A DNA stretch of 64,000 nt from Niastella caeni (GTDB lineage Bacteria; Bacteroidota; Bacteroidia; Chitinophagales; Chitinophagaceae). The translations under genes and the position numbers were made by a program. A model generated the notes under the pieces. That model was not told the origin of the DNA. It searched no databases and saw only the letters and a list, made by a program, of their open reading frames with translations. Positions 27,319 to 35,817 of the stretch are shown one piece after another (within the stretch, counting starts at the first letter, position 1; every line of letters begins with the position of its first letter). The stretch lies in the NCBI RefSeq assembly GCF_004834005.1, contig NZ_STFF01000002.1:744001-808000 (forward strand). The letters are read 5' to 3'.

Positions 27319-27689
27319 ACACCGGCGGCGCTGCCAATAAAAGAACTTATATGATGCCAGATGTTTTGTGCCAGCGGAACAAGATGTTTTATATTACCCA
27401 GGTTGTCGACAAGCGTTTTTCCCAGTATTTTCAACATGCTTTTCCTGGGTTCTTTCTGTTTTATTTGTTCTTTTAGCTCAGCAATGGCGTCCAGGATATC
27501 CTCTTTATTGGAGATCGGCTCCTGGGAAGTATGCAGTTTTTCTAACAGTTCATTAAATAGAACAGACAATTGTTGCAGGTCATGATTTGTGTGAGTGGAG
27601 TTGTCGTTGATCGTACTGTTTGCACCAACAGCAATATTTTTGGCGTTCACAGTGCCATTGTTAATTATAATACCGTCATTGTTTCCCAT
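27315..27689 (-). CDS. Small protein of unknown function with N-terminal GII/NxxxG motif
   Basis: The protein has 124 residues. Residues 3-27 (NNDGIIINNGTVN, then AKNIAVGANSTI) form a short beta-rich motif that recurs near the C-terminus of the protein encoded just upstream. A helical, charged region follows (about 38-85, LQQLSVLFNELLEKL and a Glu/Lys-rich segment) and then an amphipathic C-terminus (LVPLAQNIWHHISSFIGSAAG) that could touch the membrane. Similar NxxGxxNNxG-type N-termini occur on bacterial proteins of conflict and signalling systems, which is a loose resemblance only. It ends head-on with the kinase gene and lies 24 bp after the 461-residue gene. Confidence 0.72.
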   Translation of the reverse strand: MGNNDGIIINNGTVNAKNIAVGANSTINDNSTHTNHDLQQLSVLFNELLEKLHTSQEPISNKEDILDAIAELKEQIKQKEPRKSMLKILGKTLVDNLGNIKHLVPLAQNIWHHISSFIGSAAGV

Positions 27690-27713
27690 AAAAAAGAATT
27701 AAAGGTGAGAAGT

Positions 27714-29099
27714 TTATTTAGCCTTAGCCTTGCCCGGGTTGCCCGGGTTCATCATATTACGGATGGAAGCGCCGATACCCGCTGATACATTCTGACTGGT
27801 AAGTACGCCGCCGCTTTGAACTATAATACCATTGTTCATTACTATGTTTTCCCTGGTCTTGAATTCTTCAGTGCTTATGTTTTTGCTATCCAGGAATTCT
27901 GTTATGCCATTGAATATTCTTTTATCAATCGTTTTCAGGAATCTTTCTTTATCGAGCTTTTGAAAATGTTGAAAATACTGCGATTGGCATACCATTTCCC
28001 TTATGGAAGAATGTGCGCCATAATCATAGTCGGGAGAAATTTTAACTTCTTTTCTCAGTTTGGCTTCAGGCGATATGCCAAAAAGACTTTTTATCCCTTT
28101 CGAAATTTGACCGAAAACATAGCTGACACTTCTAATAGTTTCTACTATCGAGATTAGGAACAACTTTGTCATTAATCTTAAAAAATGTCTGATGCCGGAG
28201 TCTTGCTTTATCCGGTCTACTGCCCGGTATTCGTCTTTAATAGGCGGCAACAGGTAATAATTGTTTTCAACAAACAATGTCTTTTCTCCTTTCTTGAAAC
28301 GCAGGAAGGCGGAAAGCACCAGGTCGCCTTCCCAACCCGTTACCTGGATCATTTTATAGAACCTGGCATTCTCTACGCCATAGTTCATGGCTTTCTTTGT
28401 ATACTCAGAATTTACTTCCGTTACCGGGTGCCTGAAAATATTAGGTAAGATGTCTTTGTTGTTCCTAAGATCCTTACCATTAAAATAGATCTTGTTCTCT
28501 ATCGAAAGATTTTCCAGCTTCAACTGTAAAAGTTCCTGCGATACAATGTAATACAACTCGTCTTCCTGGAAACTTTTAGGGGCTAACGTTTGACCCAGAT
28601 CGGTTTTCCCTTTGTCTATGTCAATTACAAATGACCATCCGCCAACTTCATATCCACAACCTACAAAAGGAGAATAGCCGCTGTAGTACACCACGTTTTT
28701 GGTGGTGTTCTCCTGAAGTTGATGGATCAGTTCTTTTTCTGATCCATCATATGAAAAATTGTAATTGAAATTGCCTGTAATGAAATGCTCTTTAATGAAC
28801 CGTTTGTTATTATAATAGCGGACTAATACCGCTAAAAAAATAATGGTTAAAAACAGTAAGGCAATTGGTAGAAGCGGTAAAGTAAGAATGCAAAGCAGGG
28901 AAGGAATAAAGAGTAAAGCATAAAATCTCCGTTCCTTGCTGCGGGCATTGAGTGCGTGTTTTAATAACACAACAGGGTCAAGCCCGGGCGGGTGCACTAT
29001 TGCCTTATAAGGGTTTTTAACAAAGCTGATTATCTTTTCGCTGAGGCCCGGCGTTAAATAAGCGCTGGCGCATAATTGACGGGTTACATTATTAGACAT
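27714..29099 (-). CDS. Membrane protein of unknown function with C-terminal copy of the GII motif
   Basis: The protein has 461 residues. The N-terminus (TRQLCASAYLTPGLSEKIIS) leads into a pair of membrane helices (about 61-92) forming a hairpin. The rest, about 95-420, is a large soluble part presumably in the cytoplasm, with GCGYEVGGWSFVIDID and a Tyr/Asp-rich middle; no known catalytic motif is seen. Residues about 422-446 (NNGIIVQSGGV, then LTSQNVSAGIGASI) repeat the motif that opens the neighbouring 124-residue protein. A -7 type box (TACATTTG on the minus strand, 29107-29114) sits almost at the start codon. It leads a two-gene operon that converges on the vWA/PP2C/kinase operon. Confidence 0.75.
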   Translation of the reverse strand: MSNNVTRQLCASAYLTPGLSEKIISFVKNPYKAIVHPPGLDPVVLLKHALNARSKERRFYALLFIPSLLCILTLPLLPIALLFLTIIFLAVLVRYYNNKRFIKEHFITGNFNYNFSYDGSEKELIHQLQENTTKNVVYYSGYSPFVGCGYEVGGWSFVIDIDKGKTDLGQTLAPKSFQEDELYYIVSQELLQLKLENLSIENKIYFNGKDLRNNKDILPNIFRHPVTEVNSEYTKKAMNYGVENARFYKMIQVTGWEGDLVLSAFLRFKKGEKTLFVENNYYLLPPIKDEYRAVDRIKQDSGIRHFLRLMTKLFLISIVETIRSVSYVFGQISKGIKSLFGISPEAKLRKEVKISPDYDYGAHSSIREMVCQSQYFQHFQKLDKERFLKTIDKRIFNGITEFLDSKNISTEEFKTRENIVMNNGIIVQSGGVLTSQNVSAGIGASIRNMMNPGNPGKAKAK

Positions 29100-29263
29100 A
29101 GTAATTCAAATGTATTGGCTTTTCAAGACTGAATAACCGGGAAAAACACCCATGTTATTCAATTGAGAAAAAAAGGGTGTTTTAACGGGGAGATGCTGTA
29201 ACTGATTGGCTCTTTATGGAAATTTCCTTTTTTGCGATCTGATAGGTAAGCCAAAGCTGTATT

Positions 29264-30283
29264 ATGAAAAAATGCTTATTTCTTTTGATGGTTTTGCACT
29301 CTCTTTTACCAGATTCGTTTTCACAGGCAAGGCCGCTGCCGGTTATTGACATGCATCTTCATGCAGAGCACGTTAAAAATAAAGGGGAAGCAACGCCCTG
29401 TATTGGCGCCCCATTCCGCGATCTTGGCTTCAATGACCCCAAAAATGATTTCGGCCAGGTGTTCGAAACCGCTCTGAAAACAAATAGTTGGTCCGACCAT
29501 TGTCTTCCTTCACCGCGTTCAAATGATTCATTAAAGCTGCTTACGGTAGCCGCGATGAAGAATAATAATGTATATGGCGTAACCAGCGGTGATATAGAAA
29601 CCGTAAGGCAATGGAAGAAAGAAGCGCCCGATAGGATCATTCCTTCGGTGTATTGGAATTTTAACAGTGCCCAACAATGGGGACTAACGGTTGACTCCCT
29701 GGAAAAGATTTTCAAGTCAGGAGAATTTAAAGTGTTTGGAGAAATCACAATACAATATGAAGGCTATTCTCCCAGTGACTCTTCTTTTGCTCCTTACCTG
29801 GAAATGGCTGAACGGCTTGACATTCCCGTTGGCATTCATATTGGATGTGGTCCGCCAGGAGCGCCTTATATGGGCACTACCCGGTACAGGGCGCGCCTGC
29901 ATAGTGCATTGGGGTTAGAAGAAGCGTTGTTACAACATCCCAAATTGAGGGTATATGCCATGCACGCCGGCTGGCCAATGATAGATGATATGCTGGCCAC
30001 TTTATATACGCATCCACAATTACATGTTGACCTGGCAGCCATCTGCTTCATGCTTCCAAAAAAAGAGTTCTATTATTACCTGGAGCGATTAGTGAACGCC
30101 GGGTTTGGCAAACGGATCATGTTCGGTTCTGATAACATGATCTGGCCGGGCGCTATTGAAGCCGGTATACAAACCATTAAGCAGGCAAAGTTTCTTACCG
30201 AAAGCCAAAGGCGGGATATCTTGTTTAATAATGCTGCACGGTTTTTACGATTGACGGAATCGGAAATAAAAAAAATGCATTGA
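29264..30283 (+). CDS. Exported amidohydrolase-family (TIM-barrel) metal hydrolase
   Basis: The protein has 339 residues with a signal peptide ending FSQA at about 21. The metal-binding pattern of amidohydrolase 2 family enzymes is present: DMHLHAEH at about 29-36, GIHIGCG at about 192-198, YAMHAGWP at about 229-236 and FGSDNM at about 286-291, where the Asp is the usual catalytic base. The substrate may be a lactone, amide or decarboxylatable acid and cannot be told. It stands alone, divergent from the 461-residue membrane protein gene. Confidence 0.82.
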   Translation: MKKCLFLLMVLHSLLPDSFSQARPLPVIDMHLHAEHVKNKGEATPCIGAPFRDLGFNDPKNDFGQVFETALKTNSWSDHCLPSPRSNDSLKLLTVAAMKNNNVYGVTSGDIETVRQWKKEAPDRIIPSVYWNFNSAQQWGLTVDSLEKIFKSGEFKVFGEITIQYEGYSPSDSSFAPYLEMAERLDIPVGIHIGCGPPGAPYMGTTRYRARLHSALGLEEALLQHPKLRVYAMHAGWPMIDDMLATLYTHPQLHVDLAAICFMLPKKEFYYYLERLVNAGFGKRIMFGSDNMIWPGAIEAGIQTIKQAKFLTESQRRDILFNNAARFLRLTESEIKKMH

Positions 30284-30306
30284 CTCGCTTCCTGCAATTA
30301 CGGGTT

Positions 30307-30750
30307 TTATTTCCTATAAGGTAAACGAGCATCAACTGAAAAACGTCCGGCCCCGGAGTAGATCAATGCTCCTGTCATACCAATAACAAGCAAAAAGAAT
30401 TCCATCCCTTCCGTTTTTTGATTACCAAACCAGTTCATAAAGAAATAACCGGTAAAATGGGTCAGGATGATGCCTGCCATTACTATTGCAATTGCAATGC
30501 TCCAAAGGCGAACGGCGAAGCCTAATAAAAGAGCGAGGGGACCAAAAAACTCAATTAGAATTACCAGGAAGCCTATAATCCAGGGTAGTTTAACCGTTTC
30601 AGTAAAATAGGCCATCGTGCCACTAAAGCCAAAACCGCCAAACCAGCCGACTAATTTCTGGGCGCCATGCGGAAAAAGAACGAAGGCAAGAAAAAGACGC
30701 AATAAAAACGGAGCGATAGATTGGTCCGTTGAAAATAATATTCTCTTCAT
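30307..30750 (-). CDS. DoxX-family membrane protein
   Basis: The protein has 147 residues and four hydrophobic helices, with the DoxX signature LRLFLAFVLFPHGAQKLVGWFGG at the N-terminus (helix 1, then G-G-F-G) and GAL-type C-terminal helices. DoxX proteins are small inner-membrane proteins linked to redox and thiol stress. It lies 106 bp after a co-directional Crp/Fnr regulator gene that may control it. Confidence 0.88.
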   Translation of the reverse strand: MKRILFSTDQSIAPFLLRLFLAFVLFPHGAQKLVGWFGGFGFSGTMAYFTETVKLPWIIGFLVILIEFFGPLALLLGFAVRLWSIAIAIVMAGIILTHFTGYFFMNWFGNQKTEGMEFFLLVIGMTGALIYSGAGRFSVDARLPYRK

Positions 30751-30856
30751 TTTCTATAATTGTTGATACAAAATTTGAAGAAAAATGAAGGCCAGCCAAT
30801 CACCTATGGTAAGAAATTGAATTAACCTATGTTAACAAGCAGGGTAGGTGAGGATA

Positions 30857-31453
30857 TTATTTATCTTTTCTCTGCGCCTGTGACCTAATGCGGCTTAAGC
30901 TCTGTGGCGTAATGCCAAGGTACGAAGCTATTTGATTATCAGGTACTCTTTGTTCAATCTGCGGGTATTGAATAGTAAATTCCACGTATCTCTCTGAAGC
31001 GTTTTTAATAAGAGAGGAAGCGACCCTATTAGTGGCTGCTATAAACGCATTTTGAATGATTATGCGGAAATGGCGTTCCATTTTTGGTACTTTTTCATAG
31101 AGCGCTTCCAGGTTGGGTTTGGTTATTTGAAATACTTCGGTGTCTTCCAGGCAATCGATATAGTATTTGGAAGGCGCTTCAGTCAGAAAACTATAGAGGT
31201 CCCCTATCCACCAACCCTCAAGTCCAAATTGAATCACGTGTTCCTGTCCTTTTTCATCCACTTCATAAGTTCTGGTAAGCCCCTTAACAATAAACGTTTC
31301 ATGCCGGGTAATTTCACCTTCCTGCATTATGTACTGTCGTTTGCGAAAGGTTTTGAAGGAAAACAGCGATGCAATTGCGTTTACTTCCGCTTCCGTCAAC
31401 GTAACATATTTACTTAATGAGCTAACCAGAGAATTAAGCATAGAATATTCCAT
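30857..31453 (-). CDS. Crp/Fnr-family transcriptional regulator
   Basis: The protein has 198 residues. A cyclic-nucleotide-binding-type beta-barrel (about 20-120, RQYIMQEGEITRHETFIVKG and HVIQFGLEGWWIGDLYSF) is followed by a dimer helix and a winged HTH whose recognition part reads VPDNQIASYLGITPQSLSRI. It has no iron-sulfur cysteine cluster like that of FNR. The start could also be the Met four codons in. It is a candidate regulator of the downstream doxX-like gene. Confidence 0.9.
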   Translation of the reverse strand: MEYSMLNSLVSSLSKYVTLTEAEVNAIASLFSFKTFRKRQYIMQEGEITRHETFIVKGLTRTYEVDEKGQEHVIQFGLEGWWIGDLYSFLTEAPSKYYIDCLEDTEVFQITKPNLEALYEKVPKMERHFRIIIQNAFIAATNRVASSLIKNASERYVEFTIQYPQIEQRVPDNQIASYLGITPQSLSRIRSQAQRKDK

Positions 31454-31659
31454 TCTCCTGCCAATATCGTGAAAATCAGTTTAATTCTTGTATGATATTT
31501 ATTGAGTATATTTGCCTGGGTTTTCCCCGGACTATAACATCTTCTCTTCTCTATTCTCCGCAAAGTTCTAATCAAATCGGTTACACTATAAGATCATGAT
31601 TTGTACTTTAAATGATAACTATCGTTTCAAAATTTTTATTGAACATTTAAAAGTACATT

Positions 31660-32094
31660 ATGCAAAAAGTATGGTTATTGATCCCGATTGGTTTGTTGTG
31701 TTTTTATATGTCTATATCTGCCCAAAATGTCAATACAGACTCTCTCTCCTTGGTTACGAAGATTAGCGAAGATCAATTGAAGCTGGAAAAGCTACAAAGT
31801 CAGCTTGAACGAAAAACAAAGAATAAACAAGAGGCTGCTGCGGAGGCCCAGCGATCTGCAAATAAAAACTCGAAAGCAGCAGATAAATTAAGCGCTAATC
31901 CTGATAGTAAGAAACTGGCAAGAAAAGCTAATAAGAAAGCCAGTGAGGCCAGGCGTGATGCCAGGGATGCAAGGAAAGAATCAGACCGATTGGATAAATT
32001 ACACAAGGATATCCAGGGCTTAAAGAATAAGATAGCTGAAAATCAGGTCAAATTAAATAAGTATGTACAGCAGGGAAGGGCTGGTCGCCCATAG
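31660..32094 (+). CDS. Small exported coiled-coil protein
   Basis: The protein has 144 residues. A signal peptide (about 1-21, ending SISAQ) is followed by a Lys/Ala/Glu/Arg-rich chain predicted to be one long coiled coil (about 30-135), with repeating ANKxAxxARRDARDARKES units in the middle. It is strongly basic. A TATATTTG box at 31507-31514 in the divergent gap could be its -7 element and would give a leader of about 140 nt. The function is unknown. Confidence 0.75.
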   Translation: MQKVWLLIPIGLLCFYMSISAQNVNTDSLSLVTKISEDQLKLEKLQSQLERKTKNKQEAAAEAQRSANKNSKAADKLSANPDSKKLARKANKKASEARRDARDARKESDRLDKLHKDIQGLKNKIAENQVKLNKYVQQGRAGRP

Positions 32095-32117
32095 TAGTTT
32101 TGATTGGCTTTACCACT

Positions 32118-33218
32118 TTACAAACTCACCCGCTGTTTTGTAGCAGCCGATTTATAAATGGCTTCTACAATACGAATGTCGCGCAGGCCTTCTTCTCCCG
32201 GCACCAGCATGGGTTTCTTTTCAAGAATGCTTATGGCATCATCATCCATTTGTTTGGCCTGCTGATAGGGAATATTGTAGGGATGATGAATAGTGCCCAG
32301 CGGGCTCGTTGCCTTTTGTCCATTGTAAGAAGAATAAGGTTGTACCTTTATTTCTCCTTTTTCACAGGTAATATCGAGGAAGTTGACATTTTCTCCAAAG
32401 CTGGTTTTAATATTGGCCATTACGCCGCCGGGAAATTCCAGTGTGGCGATGGTTGTTTCATCCAGCCCATTTTTATAGATCTCCGGCCGCGTGGTGGAAG
32501 TTTGCGCCGATACAATGGCAACGGGTTCCATATTGGTGCCCAGCCTTGCTCCCTGTATGGCGTAAACGCCCATATCATATAAAACGCCGCCGCCCATTTC
32601 TTTTTTCTGCTTCCAGTGGTCGGTGCGATTATCGCGGTAACCTGCCGCACAATTCACTTTAATGACTTTTCCCAGTTGCTTCTCTTTCACAATACGGCGC
32701 CATTCCTGGGTATTCGGCTCATGATGCAAACGGTAACCTATTGCCAGCGATTTTTTGTTGGTTTGGCAGGCTTTGATCATAGCGCTGCATTCCGCTTCTG
32801 TCATTGCCATAGGTTTTTCGCACCAAACATGTTTGCCGGCATTGGCTGCCCTGATCACATACTCTTTATGCATTGATGGTGGAAGAACCACGTATACCAC
32901 ATCAATATCAGGATTATTAGCGATAGTATCGAAATTCTGGTAGTTATAAATGTTCTTATCGGGAATGTTGTATTTCTGCTTCCAGGCTTCCGCTTTGGCC
33001 GGCGTACCCGTAACAATACCTGCCAGGTAACAATGTTTTGTTTGCAGCAGGGCAGGCGCTAATAGGTCGGTGCTGTAATAACCCAGACCAACAAGCGCCA
33101 CACCGATTTTATCTTTCTTACGGCGGGTGCCGGTGAGTATTATTTGGGGAGAAAGTAACAGGATGCCGCCGCCGGCAGCAATCGTTTTAATCACACGTCT
33201 ACGTGAAACAGTACTCAT
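32118..33218 (-). CDS. Tat-exported Gfo/Idh/MocA-family oxidoreductase
   Basis: I chose the start at 33218 (MSTVSRRRVIK), which places a twin-arginine signal (SRRRVIKTIAAGGGILLL) at the N-terminus; the product has 366 residues. The Rossmann fold begins at about residue 38 with KIGVALVGLGYYS, and CEKPMAMT at about 127-134 holds the conserved EKP motif. The C-terminal beta-sheet domain covers about 155-366. Enzymes of this family use NAD(P) to oxidise or rearrange sugars; the Tat signal places this one in the periplasm with bound cofactor. It lies 87 bp after a GH5 gene on the same strand, which suggests sugar metabolism. Confidence 0.88.
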   Translation of the reverse strand: MSTVSRRRVIKTIAAGGGILLLSPQIILTGTRRKKDKIGVALVGLGYYSTDLLAPALLQTKHCYLAGIVTGTPAKAEAWKQKYNIPDKNIYNYQNFDTIANNPDIDVVYVVLPPSMHKEYVIRAANAGKHVWCEKPMAMTEAECSAMIKACQTNKKSLAIGYRLHHEPNTQEWRRIVKEKQLGKVIKVNCAAGYRDNRTDHWKQKKEMGGGVLYDMGVYAIQGARLGTNMEPVAIVSAQTSTTRPEIYKNGLDETTIATLEFPGGVMANIKTSFGENVNFLDITCEKGEIKVQPYSSYNGQKATSPLGTIHHPYNIPYQQAKQMDDDAISILEKKPMLVPGEEGLRDIRIVEAIYKSAATKQRVSL

Positions 33219-33305
33219 TGTAGCAGGATTTGAAGGTTTATAATAATGGCGCACCACTGGTTGTGTGGCGACATACTGAAGTTAAGACTTTTTTATGTGG
33301 ATGCT

Positions 33306-34265
33306 TCAAGGCTTTAATCCATTATATTTTCGAATAAGTTCCCTTGTTTTCAAACCCGACTGTTTCAGGTCTTTTGTATTCCAGTTTCCCGTCGATGAAG
33401 CGGTGGGCAATAAAACGGAGCAGGTTTCATCTTTGTCAGATACTGACCACGTTATCCAACTGATCTTGTTTTTCTCCGCCCAGGTGATCCATGCATTCCA
33501 TTCAGTTTCATTGAGCGGACCATTTCCTGTGGCTTCCATACCGGCTGACTCCGAGATAAAAATCGGTAATCCTTTTTTAAGGGCATAGTCACCTCTGTCC
33601 CGCAGTTGTTGCTTATGGGTCCCTGCATAAAAGTGAAGCGTGTACATCAGGTTATCGAACCCTTTAATAGGATCATCGGCAACCAGATGAACATCCTGGT
33701 CCCAATGCGGCGAACCAACGAGAATGACATTGTCCGGATCGATCGCCCTGATCGTTTTAATGAGTTCAATTGAATAAGCTTTCACCTCAGCCCACGATTG
33801 CTGTTCGGGCTCATTAAAAATTTCGTAAATGATATTAGGCTGCTTACCGTACTCTGTAGCTATTTCAGTAAAGAATTTTTTGGCTTCTTCCTGCCTTATA
33901 TTGTGGCTATGCCAGTCAACGATCACATAAATACCTTCTTTAATAGCAGCATCGATCACTGCTTTAATTGTTTCCTTCCCCCAGGCTGGTTTATTTATAT
34001 AACCATGTTCAGGTTCTACTCCCATGGCAGCCCGTACAATATTGCAGCCCCAATCTTTTTTTAACCAGCTTACAGTTCCTGCATTATAAAATCGCGGCCA
34101 CCAGTTATGCCAGCCAAAACTCATTCCGCGCAGCACAACGGGTTGGCCCTTTTCATTGACAAGATTAATACCTGACACTTTCAACCGGCCATTTTCTTTT
34201 ACAGGTTGTGCGAACCCAATCGAAAAAATAAAAATGAGCGACAGGGCTGAATACATTTTTTTCAT
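33306..34265 (-). CDS. GH5-family glycoside hydrolase (endoglucanase type)
   Basis: From the Met at 34265 the product has 319 residues with a signal peptide (MKKMYSALSLIFIFSIGFAQ). It is a retaining TIM-barrel hydrolase: RGMSFGWHNWW near the N-terminus, VIVDWHSH, the acid/base in YEIFNEPEQ (Glu at about 152), LHFYAGTH, and the nucleophile in FISESAGME (Glu at about 239), close to GH5 subfamily 2 cellulases. It should cleave beta-1,4-glucans or a similar glycan in the periplasm or outside the cell. No carbohydrate-binding module is attached. It stands before the Gfo/Idh/MocA gene. Confidence 0.9.
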   Translation of the reverse strand: MKKMYSALSLIFIFSIGFAQPVKENGRLKVSGINLVNEKGQPVVLRGMSFGWHNWWPRFYNAGTVSWLKKDWGCNIVRAAMGVEPEHGYINKPAWGKETIKAVIDAAIKEGIYVIVDWHSHNIRQEEAKKFFTEIATEYGKQPNIIYEIFNEPEQQSWAEVKAYSIELIKTIRAIDPDNVILVGSPHWDQDVHLVADDPIKGFDNLMYTLHFYAGTHKQQLRDRGDYALKKGLPIFISESAGMEATGNGPLNETEWNAWITWAEKNKISWITWSVSDKDETCSVLLPTASSTGNWNTKDLKQSGLKTRELIRKYNGLKP

Positions 34266-34514
34266 ATCCACAAGCTTTGACATATAAGTTGCAATAATTT
34301 ATTAAGTTAAAGAGAAATAGAGCAATAAAAGCTGATAAATGGATAAAAAAGTAATAAAATGAAGAAAACAAACCATCTGTCGCGGAGCCACCACCACATA
34401 TATTCCTGCAGGTTATTTATCTGCTTTCATTCTATCGTTTTTTCTAGATACCGATTCAATTGAATAAACCTTCCCGTTGATCATGGTGATAATAATAAAT
34501 ATGTTGGCACTCCC

Positions 34515-34937
34515 TTATTGTCCCCAGGCAGTAACCACTAAGTTTCTTTGTCCGCCATGGTTACGGTGTTCACATAAGTAAATGCCTTGCCAGGTTCCGA
34601 GAGCTAATTGTCCGTTGCTGATCGGTATCAATACAGAACTTCCTAACAATGATGCTTTCAGGTGTGCCGGCATATCATCCGATCCTTCATAATCGTGTTT
34701 ATAAGCAGGGTCGTTTTCTTTTACTGTTTTATTGAAGAAAGTCTCAAAATCTATACGAACAGTCGGGTCTGCATTTTCATTAATGGTAAGCGAGGCCGAT
34801 GTATGCAGAATAAATACCTGGCAAAGACCTTTTGTGATATTACCTATTTCCGGTAAAGCACGCACTACGTCCCGCGTTATCAAATGGAAACCTCTTGCTC
34901 TTTCGGGTAATGAGATCATTTGCTGGTAAATATGCAT
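34515..34937 (-). CDS. YjbQ/UPF0047 family protein
   Basis: The protein has 140 residues, full length for the family, with the conserved HTSASLTINENADPTVRID (His about 47), HDYEGSDDMPAHLKASLLG and CEHRNHGGQRNLVVTAWGQ at the C-terminus. The family has been called secondary thiamine-phosphate synthase because some members complement thiE mutants, but its natural role is unsettled. It is divergent from the flavoprotein gene at 34985. Confidence 0.93.
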   Translation of the reverse strand: MHIYQQMISLPERARGFHLITRDVVRALPEIGNITKGLCQVFILHTSASLTINENADPTVRIDFETFFNKTVKENDPAYKHDYEGSDDMPAHLKASLLGSSVLIPISNGQLALGTWQGIYLCEHRNHGGQRNLVVTAWGQ

Positions 34938-34984
34938 AACCTTATTGTTTATTATTTTTACAAATTTGCATAATGTTTTGAACT

Positions 34985-35632
34985 ATGACACCTACGGCAA
35001 AAAATATCCTCATTATCAATGGCTCTCTCCGGGGAGTAAACAGTAATTCGGGCGCAGTGGCAAAAGAGGCAGCCCATCTCCTGGTAAATGAAGGAAAGCA
35101 ACAGGTAACCCTGTTAACGCTTACCGATCCCCAGCCAACAATTCGGGAAGTGTACGACCTGCTGGCTGGTTGTGACGGTTTCCTGGTGGTGACCGGTGTA
35201 TACTGGAATAACTGGAGTTCGGCTTTGCAGCGTTTTGTTGAAGTAACCACTGCTTTTGAAAATACGCCTGCTTTTTTCGGTAAGCCGGTTGCCTGTGCGG
35301 TGACCATGGATTCGGTGGGTGGCATTGAAGTAGCGGCAAGGCTGCAGGCCGTGTTTGGAGGCCTGGGTTGTTGGAGTCCGCCCTGTTCAACAGTGGTGCT
35401 GTCGCGAACAGGGCAGGAGGCGATGGAAGCCTCGGTTGGTAAGGAAGAGGATCCGAATGAAGATGTTTGGCGCCTGGATGACCTGCATATAGTTTTGCAA
35501 AATCTTGTTACCGCCGCTGCTATGCCCCGCAACAACTGGGTTGCCTGGCCGCATACAGAACTCATTATTCCCGATGGTCCCTGGCCCGATAAGGGGCCGC
35601 TCGACATGGGTACGCCCAGGTTTATCCGTTAA
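34985..35632 (+). CDS. NAD(P)H-dependent flavin oxidoreductase, flavodoxin-like fold
   Basis: The protein has 215 residues. The N-terminus ILIINGSLRGVNSNSGAVAKEA is the FMN phosphate-binding loop of the NADPH-dependent FMN reductase family, followed by LAGCDGFLVVTGVYWNNWSSALQRFVE and AVTMDSVGGIEVAARLQ. It is cytoplasmic with no signal. The start ATG lies 47 bp from the divergent yjbQ-like gene. The substrate is unknown. A long antisense frame over it is not a gene. Confidence 0.85.
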   Translation: MTPTAKNILIINGSLRGVNSNSGAVAKEAAHLLVNEGKQQVTLLTLTDPQPTIREVYDLLAGCDGFLVVTGVYWNNWSSALQRFVEVTTAFENTPAFFGKPVACAVTMDSVGGIEVAARLQAVFGGLGCWSPPCSTVVLSRTGQEAMEASVGKEEDPNEDVWRLDDLHIVLQNLVTAAAMPRNNWVAWPHTELIIPDGPWPDKGPLDMGTPRFIR

Positions 35633-35817
35633 ATACATATTCTGTTAACTGAGATTTATTCTTTCGCAATAAAACGGGCAGTTCATCGTTAGGTGTCGAA
35701 ACCAGGGCTTCGCATAATCTTCAACCGATATATTAGCGTTTTATTACCTTTGGCATCGTAGGAAAAAAGTTTCAGGCACAACAATCTTTGTATACCTTAA
35801 AATTCCCTTGAACTAAC

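Noticed and set aside
32100..32582. 160-codon plus-strand frame after the coiled-coil protein gene
   Set aside because: It is antisense to the Gfo/Idh/MocA gene, whose protein is clearly recognisable.
34942..35607. 221-codon minus-strand frame
   Set aside because: It lies wholly antisense to the well-supported flavodoxin-fold oxidoreductase gene and is rich in Ser/Arg/Pro as expected of a shadow frame.
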